Shown one piece after another: positions 24,083 through 32,401 of a stretch of DNA of 41,301 bases (position 1 is the first letter of the stretch; every line of letters begins with the position of its first letter). Made by a program: the position numbers and the translations under genes. The notes beneath the pieces were generated by a model. That model worked only from the letters and a program-made list of their open reading frames with translations, was not told where the DNA came from and did not search any database. Origin of the DNA: Bacteroidota bacterium (GTDB lineage: Bacteria; Bacteroidota; Bacteroidia; NS11-12g; UBA955); contig JAGFIU010000017.1 in the NCBI GenBank assembly GCA_024103355.1, positions 1 through 41,301 of the forward strand. The letters are read 5' to 3'.

Positions 24083-24550
24083 ATGATTAGAAAAGTATTA
24101 GCCATATTTCTTGCTTTCTTTGTGGTTGGAAGTGTACCCGGCTTTACCCTTTTCATTCATTATTGTAATGGTACAGCATCCCAAATTTCTTTATGGGAAG
24201 AAGCGGATGATTGCAATACTACTCAAGAAGATATTTGCTGTAAGAAAGACATTGAAAAAAGTTGTTGCATACCCTCTAAGCAAAGTAAACAATACGATGT
24301 TTGTGACATTTCTCACTCAGATTGTTGCCAAACACAGATTGTAAAAACAAACAACCTTAAACTCCTTTCTTTTAGACCTGATACAAAACTTCAAAAAGTG
24401 AGTATGGAGTTTGACATCAAATTAAATTTACTCCATTTACCTGAGGTTTTCAAAGATATTTCAGTTTATAGGTTCGACTTGGCTTCCAAGTCCCCTTTAA
24501 AGATATCGGGAAAAAATATTTGTATCTCAGACTGTCTATTCCTTATTTGA
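24083..24550 (+). CDS. HYC_CC_PP-like cysteine-rich exported protein
   Basis: 155 residues from the ATG at 24083. An N-terminal hydrophobic segment (residues 5-25) is followed directly by H26-Y27-C28, then C44 and three CC pairs (C52-C53, C61-C62, C81-C82) plus C74, within 40 residues rich in Asp, Ser and Lys. The rest has alternating hydrophobic residues without a fold I recognise. The H-Y-C plus CC pattern fits the family that annotation pipelines call HYC_CC_PP, found in Bacteroidota next to TonB-dependent receptors; no clear PP pair is seen here. The cysteines suggest binding of a soft metal, perhaps copper, in the periplasm. First gene of a three-gene operon with an HMA protein and a receptor. 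Confidence 0.72.
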   Translation: MIRKVLAIFLAFFVVGSVPGFTLFIHYCNGTASQISLWEEADDCNTTQEDICCKKDIEKSCCIPSKQSKQYDVCDISHSDCCQTQIVKTNNLKLLSFRPDTKLQKVSMEFDIKLNLLHLPEVFKDISVYRFDLASKSPLKISGKNICISDCLFLI

Positions 24551-24683
24551 TTTAATTATCTTTTTGATTTGTATTCCTAATATTTTTAGGTACTAGGGGA
24601 AACTGCGTATTTAACACTTTTTAACCATTTCCCTTAATAATCATCGCAAAAGGTAAGGTCCCAAGAATTAAAATCTAAAAAAA

Positions 24684-25067
24684 ATGAGAAACATATTTTT
24701 AAAATCAATATTTATGATGTCTATAGGCTTATTTATAATATCTATAATGACATCTGCACAACAAATCACCAAAAACAAAGATAAAAAGATAATTACAGAA
24801 ACCTTTAAAGTTGATGGGTGTTGTAGCGATTGCAAAGACAGAATAGAAGCTGCTCTTGATGTTAAAGGCATTCGATATGCCAGTTGGGAAACAAAAACCC
24901 ATATTTTAACTGTTACTTTTAATACAAAAAAAATAAACATTCAAGACATTCATAATCGAATTGCTGCGGTGGGGCACGACACCGAACTTGTAAAAGCAGT
25001 TGATAGTGTTTATAATACTTTACCCGAATGTTGCCAATACAGAGGAGGTAGTGAATGCAGTCACTAA
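24684..25067 (+). CDS. Exported HMA-domain protein (putative periplasmic metal chaperone)
   Basis: 127 residues. A hydrophobic signal ends at about S-A-Q-Q (24-27). Residues about 36-105 form a heavy-metal-associated ferredoxin-like fold: F-K-V-D-G-C46-C47-S-D-C50-K-D-R-I replaces the usual G-M-T-C-x-x-C, so the metal loop has three cysteines; later V-T-F-N and A-A-V-G-H-D-T match the family. A short tail adds C116-C117 and a final C125-S-H127. HMA domains usually carry Cu(I) or other soft or divalent metals; an exported one would pass metal in the periplasm. The receptor gene starts 13 bp before this stop codon, so translation is coupled. The 133 bp after the preceding gene show no promoter or terminator I trust. 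Confidence 0.85.
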   Translation: MRNIFLKSIFMMSIGLFIISIMTSAQQITKNKDKKIITETFKVDGCCSDCKDRIEAALDVKGIRYASWETKTHILTVTFNTKKINIQDIHNRIAAVGHDTELVKAVDSVYNTLPECCQYRGGSECSH

Positions 25068-27328
25068 GAATTGCACTATTCATATTGTTGCTTACCCTTT
25101 CACAAGTAGTAAATGGTCAAATACTTAATGGGATTGTAAGGAGTGAGTCAGAGCCCTTAGAAGCTGCCTATATTTATTGGAAGAGTTTTGTATTAACAAA
25201 TACTCAGTCAGACTCAGCGGGACATTTTACAATTAATAAAATTCCCAATCAAGATACGCTCATAGTTACCATGGTTGGTTATGAACCTACAGAAATCATC
25301 ATCTCAAAGGAGCAAAATTTTACAGAAATAGTATTAAAACCTTCGACCGTACTCAAAACTGTAAATATAGGTGATGTCAAAGCTCCTAAAATACTTAGTA
25401 AGAAAGATGTCAGACATATTTCACGTTTTTCTGAAAGAGAATTCACCAAAGCGGCTTGTTGCAACCTCTCGGAAAGCTTTGAAACTATTTCTGCAGTCGA
25501 TGTTACTACATCAGATGCTGTTACCGGAATTAGACAAATACAAATGATGGGGTTTTCAGGAATCTATGTCCAAACGCAAGTTGACAATATGCCTTTTGCA
25601 AGCGGTTTAATCGCTTCCAGCGGACTCACTTATATTCCAGGAATATTTGTAAAAGGAATGCAATTAGCAAAAGGTGTCGGGTCTGTAACCAATGGATATG
25701 ACGGGATGACAGGCTCACTCAATATTGAACTGAGAAAGCCTACTCATAAAGAAAGATTAATCATAAACGGATATTTTAACCCAATGAACCTAAGACCGGA
25801 AGGCAACATTGTATTTTCGCAACAAGTATCAAAAAACTGGGCAACTACCGCAATGCTGCATGGTTCAGGTACCTATGCAAAAGCCGATATTAATAATGAC
25901 GGATTTCAGGATTTTCCGCTCCAAAACAATCTCAATTTCAGTAACGCATGGATGTATATGAAAAATAATTGGGAAGGAAATATAGGGGTCAAATATCTCA
26001 ATTATGCTCAAAAATTGGGTATAAACGATTTAAATAAAACTCAAAACATTGACTGGCAAAGTTCTACAAAGAATGAAAGAATTGAAGTTGAGGCTATGTT
26101 GGGTCATATTTTCGAAGACCACAAACATGATAAAGATGAGCATGCAAATGAGCATGCGAATAATTCCATGGGGTTCAGGGTTAATAGTCATTCTCACACT
26201 ATCTCTAATTATTTTGGCGGAAGAAAATATGATGCAAATGAGAAGGTTATGAATCTAAAATGGGTTTTTCAAGGACTTGCCGGAAACTCTTTTCATCAAT
26301 ATATGGTTGGAGCTACACTCTATGGAAATCAGATCGGAGAGCTATTTTCAGACAATGAACATAACCTGAACCTAAGCCGAAACGAATGGATACCGGGCGT
26401 GTTTTTTGAATGGACAGAATCAGGAATCAAAAACCTTACTTTAGTGGGAGGTATTCGCTATGATTATCACAACTATTTCGGCTCAATCATCACACCGAGA
26501 TTACATGGCAAATGGACAATAGACAAGAAAAATGAAATCAGATTTGGTGGCGGTAGAGGTCAACGCACATCCAACCCTTTTGCTGATTATCAAGGTATTT
26601 TCAGTTCCGGAAGAAAAGTCATTTTGCCGGTCAAAGTAAATAATGGTTTTTATGGTTTACAACAAGAAGTATCATGGAACACAGGATTCTCTTATATCAA
26701 AAATTTCAAGTTATTCTATAGGCCTGCAAGTCTCGAAGCTGATTATTATTATACTTGGTTTGATGAACAACTCCAAGTGGACCGAGACTTCAAATCTTCT
26801 GAATTAAGATTCTATAATATCTCCGCATTGGGATTAAAATCATATTCTCATTCTGCAAGCATTGGATTAGATTTTTCTCCGGCAAAAAGGTTTGATGTAC
26901 GTATGTCCTATCGTTTTATTGACTCCCGCAGTGGTTATATCGATGGAACAACACGACTAAATCCTCTGATTTCACCTCATAGAGCATTTGTTAATGTGTC
27001 TTATGAAAATCGTAAGGGATGGGTTTATGATGCAACGGTCAATTGGCAAAGTGAAAAGAGATTACCCCAAGGTGCCTCCTTGCCTGAAGAACTAAAAGAT
27101 ATGCCTGCATATAGCCCTTCTTACACAGGAATTATGGCTCAGATTACAAAGAAATTTAACAAACAGTTTGAAGCATATATTGGTGGAGAAAATTTGCTGA
27201 ATATTGTTCAAAAGGATTTGATACGAATGGCATCTAATCCCTCAAGCCCATACTTTGACCCAACATTGGTTTGGGGCCCTTCACTTGGCATAACATTTTA
27301 TGCCGGGTTCAGATATTATATTTGGTAG
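25055..27328 (+). CDS. TonB-dependent receptor with Cys-Cys plug motif and His-rich loop
   Basis: 757 residues. Signal peptide 1-21 (V-V-N-G-Q), CarboxypepD_reg-like domain (about 22-97), plug domain (about 115-235) and a 22-strand type barrel with aromatic C terminus (F-R-Y-Y-I-W). The plug has C135-C136-N-L-S-E-S-F-E and D-A-V-T-G-I-R-Q-I-Q-M-M-G, a pattern I associate with Bacteroidota receptors linked to HMA proteins. An exposed segment at about 350-388 is rich in His and Asp (D-H-K-H-D-K-D-E-H, then H-S-H), suited to catching metal ions. With the two upstream cysteine-rich proteins this points to metal uptake, most likely copper, but the substrate is inferred. There is no classical terminator after it; the palindromic repeat block follows. 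Confidence 0.87.
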   Translation: MQSLRIALFILLLTLSQVVNGQILNGIVRSESEPLEAAYIYWKSFVLTNTQSDSAGHFTINKIPNQDTLIVTMVGYEPTEIIISKEQNFTEIVLKPSTVLKTVNIGDVKAPKILSKKDVRHISRFSEREFTKAACCNLSESFETISAVDVTTSDAVTGIRQIQMMGFSGIYVQTQVDNMPFASGLIASSGLTYIPGIFVKGMQLAKGVGSVTNGYDGMTGSLNIELRKPTHKERLIINGYFNPMNLRPEGNIVFSQQVSKNWATTAMLHGSGTYAKADINNDGFQDFPLQNNLNFSNAWMYMKNNWEGNIGVKYLNYAQKLGINDLNKTQNIDWQSSTKNERIEVEAMLGHIFEDHKHDKDEHANEHANNSMGFRVNSHSHTISNYFGGRKYDANEKVMNLKWVFQGLAGNSFHQYMVGATLYGNQIGELFSDNEHNLNLSRNEWIPGVFFEWTESGIKNLTLVGGIRYDYHNYFGSIITPRLHGKWTIDKKNEIRFGGGRGQRTSNPFADYQGIFSSGRKVILPVKVNNGFYGLQQEVSWNTGFSYIKNFKLFYRPASLEADYYYTWFDEQLQVDRDFKSSELRFYNISALGLKSYSHSASIGLDFSPAKRFDVRMSYRFIDSRSGYIDGTTRLNPLISPHRAFVNVSYENRKGWVYDATVNWQSEKRLPQGASLPEELKDMPAYSPSYTGIMAQITKKFNKQFEAYIGGENLLNIVQKDLIRMASNPSSPYFDPTLVWGPSLGITFYAGFRYYIW

Positions 27329-27644
27329 AAAGCAACTTGCAAATCAAACTACCTACCAACCACCTCACCCCAACCCTACCACACCTCACCCCAACCCCTC
27401 TCCTCAAGGAGAGGGGCTTCTATCGCACATGGAATTTGTGTAAAAGAGGAAGGACTGCTTAACCGAATAAATTTTTGTCATGCTGAGTGATTTGCGGTAG
27501 CAAATCGTATCGAAGCATGTCAAAAATTCTAGATGCTGAGATGGTTGCGGTAGCAAATCGTATCGAAGCATAGACAAAAATTTTGAAAGGGAGTTTGAGC
27601 TTCTTCCTCTGCTCGGCATCCTCCGATACATTTTTTATTGAATA
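27329..27644. repeat. Second palindromic repeat block between convergent genes
   Basis: 316 bp between the stop codons of the TonB-dependent receptor and the binding protein. It starts with CACCTCACCCCAACCC twice, then the same perfect hairpin as at 8461 (here 27395-27416). A diverged copy of the second hairpin follows, then repeat A twice (27470-27528 and 27533-27582) and a truncated repeat B (27584-27634). The B copy stops after CGATACATTTT and lacks its right half; the 3' end of the binding-protein gene begins there. No gene is present. Confidence 0.93.
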
Positions 27645-28424
27645 TCAAAGCAATTTGTTTATTTCCCTAAAGTAACGCGGAGAGAATTGCAATCTGCTAC
27701 CATACCAAGTAAACATTTCACCATCTACAAAAAGAATTTTTGAATGTCTAAAAATAGCTTCAAACTCCGGTCTGTGTTTTTCTTTAAATGGATATGGTTC
27801 GGAGGACAAAAGTACAAATTCCGGATTTAGCTCACGCATCTGCTCTATTTCCAAAATAGGATATCTATCCATTGTTGCACACACATTGTCAAAGCCTGCT
27901 AAACCAAGCATATCATGAATAAACGTATTACCTCCTACTGCCATATATGGTTTCTTCCAAATCATATAAATGCACGAATGTTTTTTCTCGAATGATAATT
28001 GCTCAAATTCATTTATAATCCTCCGGTTCAAATGATTAGCTTGCTTATCCTTTTGGCAAATTTTTCCTATTGTACTAATCATTTCACAAGCAGTTTCCAG
28101 ATTGTGAATATCACTAATCCAAACCTGATAGTGTTTTGCAAGTTCCTCAATTTCTTCTTTAATATTTTCCTCTTTGTTTGCTATTATCAAGTCGGGTTTA
28201 AGCAGGTGAATGGCTGCAAGGTTTAGTTTCTTGGGGCCTCCCACTTTGTGGGCTGTGTTGAATTTGTCTTTTGGATGGATACAAAAAATTGTTTGCCCCA
28301 CAACCCGCTCCCCACAACCAATTTCGTACAACAGCTCTGTTTGAGATGGTACCAAAGAAACTATCCTTTTCGGAGGCAGGTTTATCTCAACATTTCTCCC
28401 TAATTGGTCAACTACAATTGTCAT
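27645..28424 (-). CDS. BtuF/helical-backbone substrate-binding-type protein without a signal peptide
   Basis: 259 residues of the class III periplasmic binding-protein fold (Peripla_BP_2): D-Q-L-G-R-N-V-E-I at the start, P-K-R-I-V-S-L-V-P-S-Q-T-E-L-L-Y, a mid-protein K-P-D-L-I-I-A-N-K-E-E-N and a second lobe with E-F-V-L-L-S-S-E-P-Y. This matches cobalamin/haem-type binding proteins. Yet the chain begins M-T-I-V-V-D, with no hydrophobic signal or lipobox, and the start is well fixed by a promoter 4 nt upstream. No permease or ATPase gene is next to it. Either it works in the cytosol, or partner and export are unusual. A corrinoid link is possible: a PduO adenosyltransferase gene lies 11 kb away. 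Confidence 0.8.
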   Translation of the reverse strand: MTIVVDQLGRNVEINLPPKRIVSLVPSQTELLYEIGCGERVVGQTIFCIHPKDKFNTAHKVGGPKKLNLAAIHLLKPDLIIANKEENIKEEIEELAKHYQVWISDIHNLETACEMISTIGKICQKDKQANHLNRRIINEFEQLSFEKKHSCIYMIWKKPYMAVGGNTFIHDMLGLAGFDNVCATMDRYPILEIEQMRELNPEFVLLSSEPYPFKEKHRPEFEAIFRHSKILFVDGEMFTWYGSRLQFSPRYFREINKLL

Positions 28425-28428
28425 AGGG

Positions 28429-28436
28429 CAAAATTA
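28429..28436 (-). promoter_or_regulatory. -7 promoter element of the binding-protein gene
   Basis: On the minus strand TAATTTTG fits TAnnTTTG and ends 4 nt before the ATG at 28424, predicting a leaderless message and leaving no room for a signal peptide in a longer product. Confidence 0.5.
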
Positions 28437-28498
28437 TGCAAAAAGATACTCATGTATATTATTGATATTCAATATGGTAAAATAATTGTTGAAAATTT

Positions 28499-28533
28499 GT
28501 GGTATAAAATGGAATAAAGTGGTGGAATGTGGG
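28499..28533 (+). promoter_or_regulatory. Putative MraZ operator: four TGG repeats at 10-bp period
   Basis: TGG starts at 28500, 28510, 28520 and 28530, each followed by an AT-rich 7-mer, just ahead of mraZ (28578). MraZ is known in other bacteria to bind direct repeats of TGGGN-type boxes with 5-bp spacers, that is a 10-bp period, and to control its own dcw operon. A possible -7 element (TACTTTTA, 28545-28552) lies just downstream. Confidence 0.7.
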
Positions 28534-28577
28534 AAAATCTGTTATACTTTTACACCCTGATAAACAAGCACAACAAA

Positions 28578-29051
28578 ATGGCAAAGTTTATAGGAGAATT
28601 TGACTGTAAAATTGACAACAAAGGGAGATTGGCATTGCCCTCCAAGTTGCGCATGCAAATTCCTTCAGGGATGGAACAAACCATGGTTATTAACCGCGGT
28701 TTTGAGTGCTGCTTAGTGCTTTATGTGATGGAAGATTGGAACAAAGAGTCTGAGAAACTCAATGTTTTGAATGAATTTAACCGAGAGTCTCGAAGATTTA
28801 TCAGGCAATACAACAACGGTGCGAACATCCTATCGGTTGACAACAATTCGAGAATACTGATTCCAAAAAAATTGCTTGACTATGCCGAAATTAAAGGAAA
28901 CGTAGTATTGTCTGCTTATGGAAACAAGATAGAAATCTGGTCAGAAAAGAACTATAAGGAAGAAATGGCTTTTGATTCGGATGATTTTGGCGCAACCGCA
29001 GAAAGATTATTAGGCAACAAACCTGCTGATAACCAAAATGCTAATGACTAA
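28578..29051 (+). CDS. mraZ: Transcriptional regulator MraZ
   Basis: 157 residues from the ATG at 28578. A longer frame begins at 28527 but overlaps the operator repeats, and the family starts with A-K-F-I-G-E-F-D-C-K-I-D-N-K-G-R-L-A-L-P as here. Two SpoVT-AbrB-like DNA-binding folds are present, the second with S-V-D-N-N-S-R-I-L-I-P-K-K-L-L. MraZ forms ring-shaped oligomers, binds repeats before its own gene and regulates the dcw operon. The C-terminal 20 residues are acidic and Asn-rich. First gene of the cluster; rsmH starts inside its last codons. Confidence 0.95.
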   Translation: MAKFIGEFDCKIDNKGRLALPSKLRMQIPSGMEQTMVINRGFECCLVLYVMEDWNKESEKLNVLNEFNRESRRFIRQYNNGANILSVDNNSRILIPKKLLDYAEIKGNVVLSAYGNKIEIWSEKNYKEEMAFDSDDFGATAERLLGNKPADNQNAND

Positions 29052-29946
29052 TTATCACATACCCGTTTTGGCTTCTGAATCCATTGACGCATTGGACATT
29101 AAGCCTGACGGAACTTATGTAGATGCAACCTTTGGCGGAGGCGGGCACTCAAAACTTATTCTCAATAAATTAACCCGTGGACAGCTAATTGCATTTGATA
29201 TGGACAGCGATGCGGCAAAGAACATCCCGGATGATGAACGTTTGTTGTTTGTTAATCACAACTATGCTTATATCAAACAGTTTTTGGACTATTTGAACAT
29301 TGACAAAGTAGATGGAATCCTTGCAGATTTAGGAATTTCTTCTTATCAGATTGATACTCCTGAGCGAGGTTTTGCACATCGCTTTGAAGGCACAGTTGAC
29401 ATGCGTATGAACATAGAAAACAACCTATCTGCAAAGACTGTACTCAATGAATACTCAGAGAATGAGCTAACCCGAGTACTCAGAGAATACGGAGAATTAT
29501 CAAATGCAAAAAGAATTGCCCATAATATTTGCCTTGCAAGACAAGCTAAGCCTATTGAAACCACAAATGAACTCACAGAACTACTCAAAGAATTTGAAAA
29601 ACCAAACAAACAGGGACAATTCAGGAGCCAGGTTTTTCAAGCATTGAGAATAGAAGTAAACAAAGAGTTGGACGGGCTAAAAAACTTATTAATAAACGGT
29701 AGCAATAAACTCAAGAAAGACGGGCGATTTGTTATTATCAGCTATCATTCTCTTGAAGACCGTTTGGTTAAAAATTTTTTTAAATCAGGAAACTTTGAAG
29801 GTGTTGTAGAAAAAGATTTTTACGGAGTTTCACAAACCAAGCTAAAGCCCTTGAGCAGCAAAGCAATCACCCCAAGTCTTGAAGAAACCAAAGCAAACAA
29901 CAGAGCTCGAAGCGCAAAGATGCGTGTAGCAGTTAAACTTTCATAA
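29038..29946 (+). CDS. rsmH: 16S rRNA (cytosine1402-N4)-methyltransferase RsmH
   Basis: 302 residues, normal length. It methylates N4 of C1402 in 16S rRNA at the decoding centre. Family motifs: H-I-P-V-L at the N terminus, D-A-T-F-G-G-G-G-H-S (SAM-binding), D-G-I-L-A-D-L-G-I-S-S-Y-Q, R-G-F-A-H-R-F-E-G-T-V-D-M-R-M, F-Q-A-L-R-I-E-V-N and S-Y-H-S-L-E-D-R. Two ATG codons (29038 and 29044) are both possible starts; both overlap the mraZ end. It is second in the dcw cluster, as in most bacteria. The FtsL-like gene begins 5 bp after its stop. Confidence 0.96.
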   Translation: MLMTNYHIPVLASESIDALDIKPDGTYVDATFGGGGHSKLILNKLTRGQLIAFDMDSDAAKNIPDDERLLFVNHNYAYIKQFLDYLNIDKVDGILADLGISSYQIDTPERGFAHRFEGTVDMRMNIENNLSAKTVLNEYSENELTRVLREYGELSNAKRIAHNICLARQAKPIETTNELTELLKEFEKPNKQGQFRSQVFQALRIEVNKELDGLKNLLINGSNKLKKDGRFVIISYHSLEDRLVKNFFKSGNFEGVVEKDFYGVSQTKLKPLSSKAITPSLEETKANNRARSAKMRVAVKLS

Positions 29947-29951
29947 ATCGA

Positions 29952-30308
29952 ATGGCAGACAACAAGAAAGGAAATACGGTTAAGGAAAATCCTACTCAAT
30001 CCGAGCCAAAGAAAAAGCTGCCGGAGCTAAAACTCAATAAGGAATGGGTTACAAAATCACTTCCCGCAATTCTTTTGCTCTCGGGTTTGTCATTGATATA
30101 TATCTATATCGCAAATAGAAATATAAAAAAGCTAAATCAAGCGCAAGAGCTAAAGTTAGAGAATAAGGAACTTCGTTCAGAACTCATCGCAATTCAAACA
30201 GATTTAATGACAAAAAGCAAGCAGAGTGAAGTCGCAAACAGAGTAAAAGCAAGTGGTTTAAAAGAAATGCGTGTACCTCCCTATCAACTTAAAAAAGAGA
30301 AAAAATGA
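29952..30308 (+). CDS. ftsL: FtsL-like cell division protein
   Basis: 118 residues: a charged, Lys/Pro-rich N terminus (about 1-35), one hydrophobic helix (38-55), and a periplasmic coiled coil with Leu/Glu/Lys heptads (about 57-95), then a basic tail. Position between rsmH and the FtsI-type PBP, size and layout match the FtsL family of Bacteroidota; sequence similarity in this family is always weak. It would join FtsB and FtsQ as the periplasmic scaffold that activates FtsWI. Its TGA stop overlaps the ATG of ftsI (ATGA), so the two are translationally coupled. Confidence 0.8.
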   Translation: MADNKKGNTVKENPTQSEPKKKLPELKLNKEWVTKSLPAILLLSGLSLIYIYIANRNIKKLNQAQELKLENKELRSELIAIQTDLMTKSKQSEVANRVKASGLKEMRVPPYQLKKEKK

Positions 30309-32401
30309 GTCTGCGAAAATCCATATTGCTTAGAACTCGAATAGTGTCACTATTCATAATAATTTTTGCACTAATCATAATTGCGCAGGCATTTGAGTTA
30401 ACTGTAACAAACCGTGAAGAATACGTTAAACTCAGCAAAGAACAAAGTATCAGACTTCGGGATGTTAAAGCAATCAGGGGTAACATATTAAGTAATGACG
30501 GCAGATTGCTTGCCACTTCACTACCCAAATATGATATTCGATTTGACACAAGAGCTTCAAAGATCAGCGATGAACTTTTCAGAAATGAAGTTGACTCTCT
30601 TGCAATTCTTCTTTCAATGCACTTTCCGGACAAAAATTTCAATCTCTGGAGAAATTATCTATTGAATGGGAGGAAAAACAAAGAAAGATACCTTTTGATA
30701 CATCGCAATGTATCTTATGAAATTGCCAAAGATATGAGTGATTGGCCAATATTTAGGATGGGAAAATTTGCAGGTGGTTTAATTAAAGAGGAACATAATG
30801 TGAGAGAAATGCCATTCGGGAGGATGGCACGAAGAACGATAGGGTTCACATCCCGCGCAGGAAACTCAGTAGGTCTGGAATTATCTTTTGATTCCTTGCT
30901 GCGTGGGAAAAGTGGAAAACGATATGAACAAAGGGTTTCAGCGAATGTTTGGCGACCTATTGAGGGCGATGAATTTGAACCAGAAAATGGATATGATATT
31001 GTAACAACCATCGACATCAATATTCAAGATGTTGCAGAAGATGCACTAAGGCGTGCTTTGGACAGTGCCAATGCAATGAGTGGTTGCGCAATATTAATGG
31101 AGGTTGAAACGGGTGCAATCAGAGCTATAGCCAATTTTAACCGGATGAAAGACGGCTCCTATTTTGAGAGTATGAATCTGGCTATAGGTGACGCTTCTGA
31201 CCCCGGATCCACATTTAAACTCGCAAGTGCACTTGCACTGTTGGAAGAAGGTTTCATTGAATTAGATGACAGTATTGATATCAACTATGGAAAAATGCAA
31301 TTCTATGACAGAACTATGGAAGATGCACACAATTCTCCCCACAAGAAAATCACCTTCCGTGATGCTTTTGAATTCTCATCTAATGTAGGGATTGCCGGAC
31401 TTGTAGAAAAATTTTTTAAAAATAATCCCCAAAGATATATTGATTATTTATCTCGTTTAAATCTTGACAGACCTTTGGGAATAGAACTCAGAGGCGAAGG
31501 TAATATCCGAATAAAATCACCAAAAGACAAAGATTGGAATTTAACAACACTGCCTTGGACAGCAATTGGCTATGAATCTCGTGTTACCGCACTACAAATA
31601 CTGAACATATACAACACCATTGCTAACAATGGCAGAATGGTGAGACCTTTTTTTGTATCTGAAATCAGAAAAACAGGAAAATCGTTTTGGAAGCACGAAG
31701 TTGATATTATTAATGAGAAAGTTTGTTCTCAAGCAACGATTGACAAGTTAAAGGAACTCTTAGTGGGTGTAGTAGAAAGAGGTACTGCAAGAAACCTAAA
31801 GAATTTGGAATACAAGGTTGCCGGCAAAACAGGAACTGCACAATTATACAGAATCACCGGATTCGACAAAAACTCTCACAAAGCATCATTTGTAGGATAT
31901 TTTCCTGCTGATAAACCAAAGTACTCATGTATTATTGTGGTGAATGAACCGCGAAAAGGCGGGTATTATGGCAATATTATTGCCGGACCGGTTTTCAGGG
32001 AGATTGCAGACAAAGTTTATGCAACCTTGCTGGATATACACCCTGAAGTTGAACCGGATGAGAACATCATTTTACCGATTGTAAAAGACGGGTATAGAGA
32101 TGATATCAAGTTTGTTTTAAATACACTCCAAATCAGTTCAAACACCAAAGAGGGCAATAATGGCAGCGAATGGGTACGAGCAAATAGACAACAAAATTAT
32201 ATCAGCTTAACACCGAAAGAATTTAACAAAAATAGGATGCCCGATGTGAAAGGGATGGGAATAAGAGATGCTCTATATCTCCTAGAATCAATGGGTTTAC
32301 AGGTTATTACTCAGGGTTATGGATGGATAAAATACCAAAGTCTCCCACCCAACACACCCATTTATCCCGGAAATAAAGTATTTATTGAACTCAAACCATG
32401 A
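30305..32401 (+). CDS. ftsI: Peptidoglycan transpeptidase FtsI (class B PBP) with PASTA domain
   Basis: 698 residues. One N-terminal membrane helix (about 12-30), a PBP dimerisation domain (about 45-200; R-G-N-I-L-S-N-D-G-R-L-L-A), the transpeptidase domain, and a C-terminal PASTA domain (about 630-698). All three penicilloyl-serine motifs are seen: S302-T-F-K (in D-P-G-S-T-F-K), S358-S-N360 and K508-T-G-T. It crosslinks septal peptidoglycan with FtsW and is a beta-lactam target. The C-terminal PASTA domain, an extension also seen in Spo-type PBPs, is common in Bacteroidota FtsI. Its start overlaps ftsL and its stop overlaps murE (ATGA at 32398). Confidence 0.95.
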   Translation: MSLRKSILLRTRIVSLFIIIFALIIIAQAFELTVTNREEYVKLSKEQSIRLRDVKAIRGNILSNDGRLLATSLPKYDIRFDTRASKISDELFRNEVDSLAILLSMHFPDKNFNLWRNYLLNGRKNKERYLLIHRNVSYEIAKDMSDWPIFRMGKFAGGLIKEEHNVREMPFGRMARRTIGFTSRAGNSVGLELSFDSLLRGKSGKRYEQRVSANVWRPIEGDEFEPENGYDIVTTIDINIQDVAEDALRRALDSANAMSGCAILMEVETGAIRAIANFNRMKDGSYFESMNLAIGDASDPGSTFKLASALALLEEGFIELDDSIDINYGKMQFYDRTMEDAHNSPHKKITFRDAFEFSSNVGIAGLVEKFFKNNPQRYIDYLSRLNLDRPLGIELRGEGNIRIKSPKDKDWNLTTLPWTAIGYESRVTALQILNIYNTIANNGRMVRPFFVSEIRKTGKSFWKHEVDIINEKVCSQATIDKLKELLVGVVERGTARNLKNLEYKVAGKTGTAQLYRITGFDKNSHKASFVGYFPADKPKYSCIIVVNEPRKGGYYGNIIAGPVFREIADKVYATLLDIHPEVEPDENIILPIVKDGYRDDIKFVLNTLQISSNTKEGNNGSEWVRANRQQNYISLTPKEFNKNRMPDVKGMGIRDALYLLESMGLQVITQGYGWIKYQSLPPNTPIYPGNKVFIELKP

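Noticed and set aside
24471-24480. GGTTCGACTT resembling a tRNA T-loop
   Set aside because: Inside the HYC-like gene; no acceptor stem or anticodon arm can be built around it.
27404-27631. Minus-strand open frame at the second repeat block
   Set aside because: Same reason: it is repeat DNA shared with 8.4-9.1 kb.
28527-28577. Longer MraZ starting at 28527
   Set aside because: The added residues are absent from the family, and the region overlaps the TGG operator repeats and promoter.
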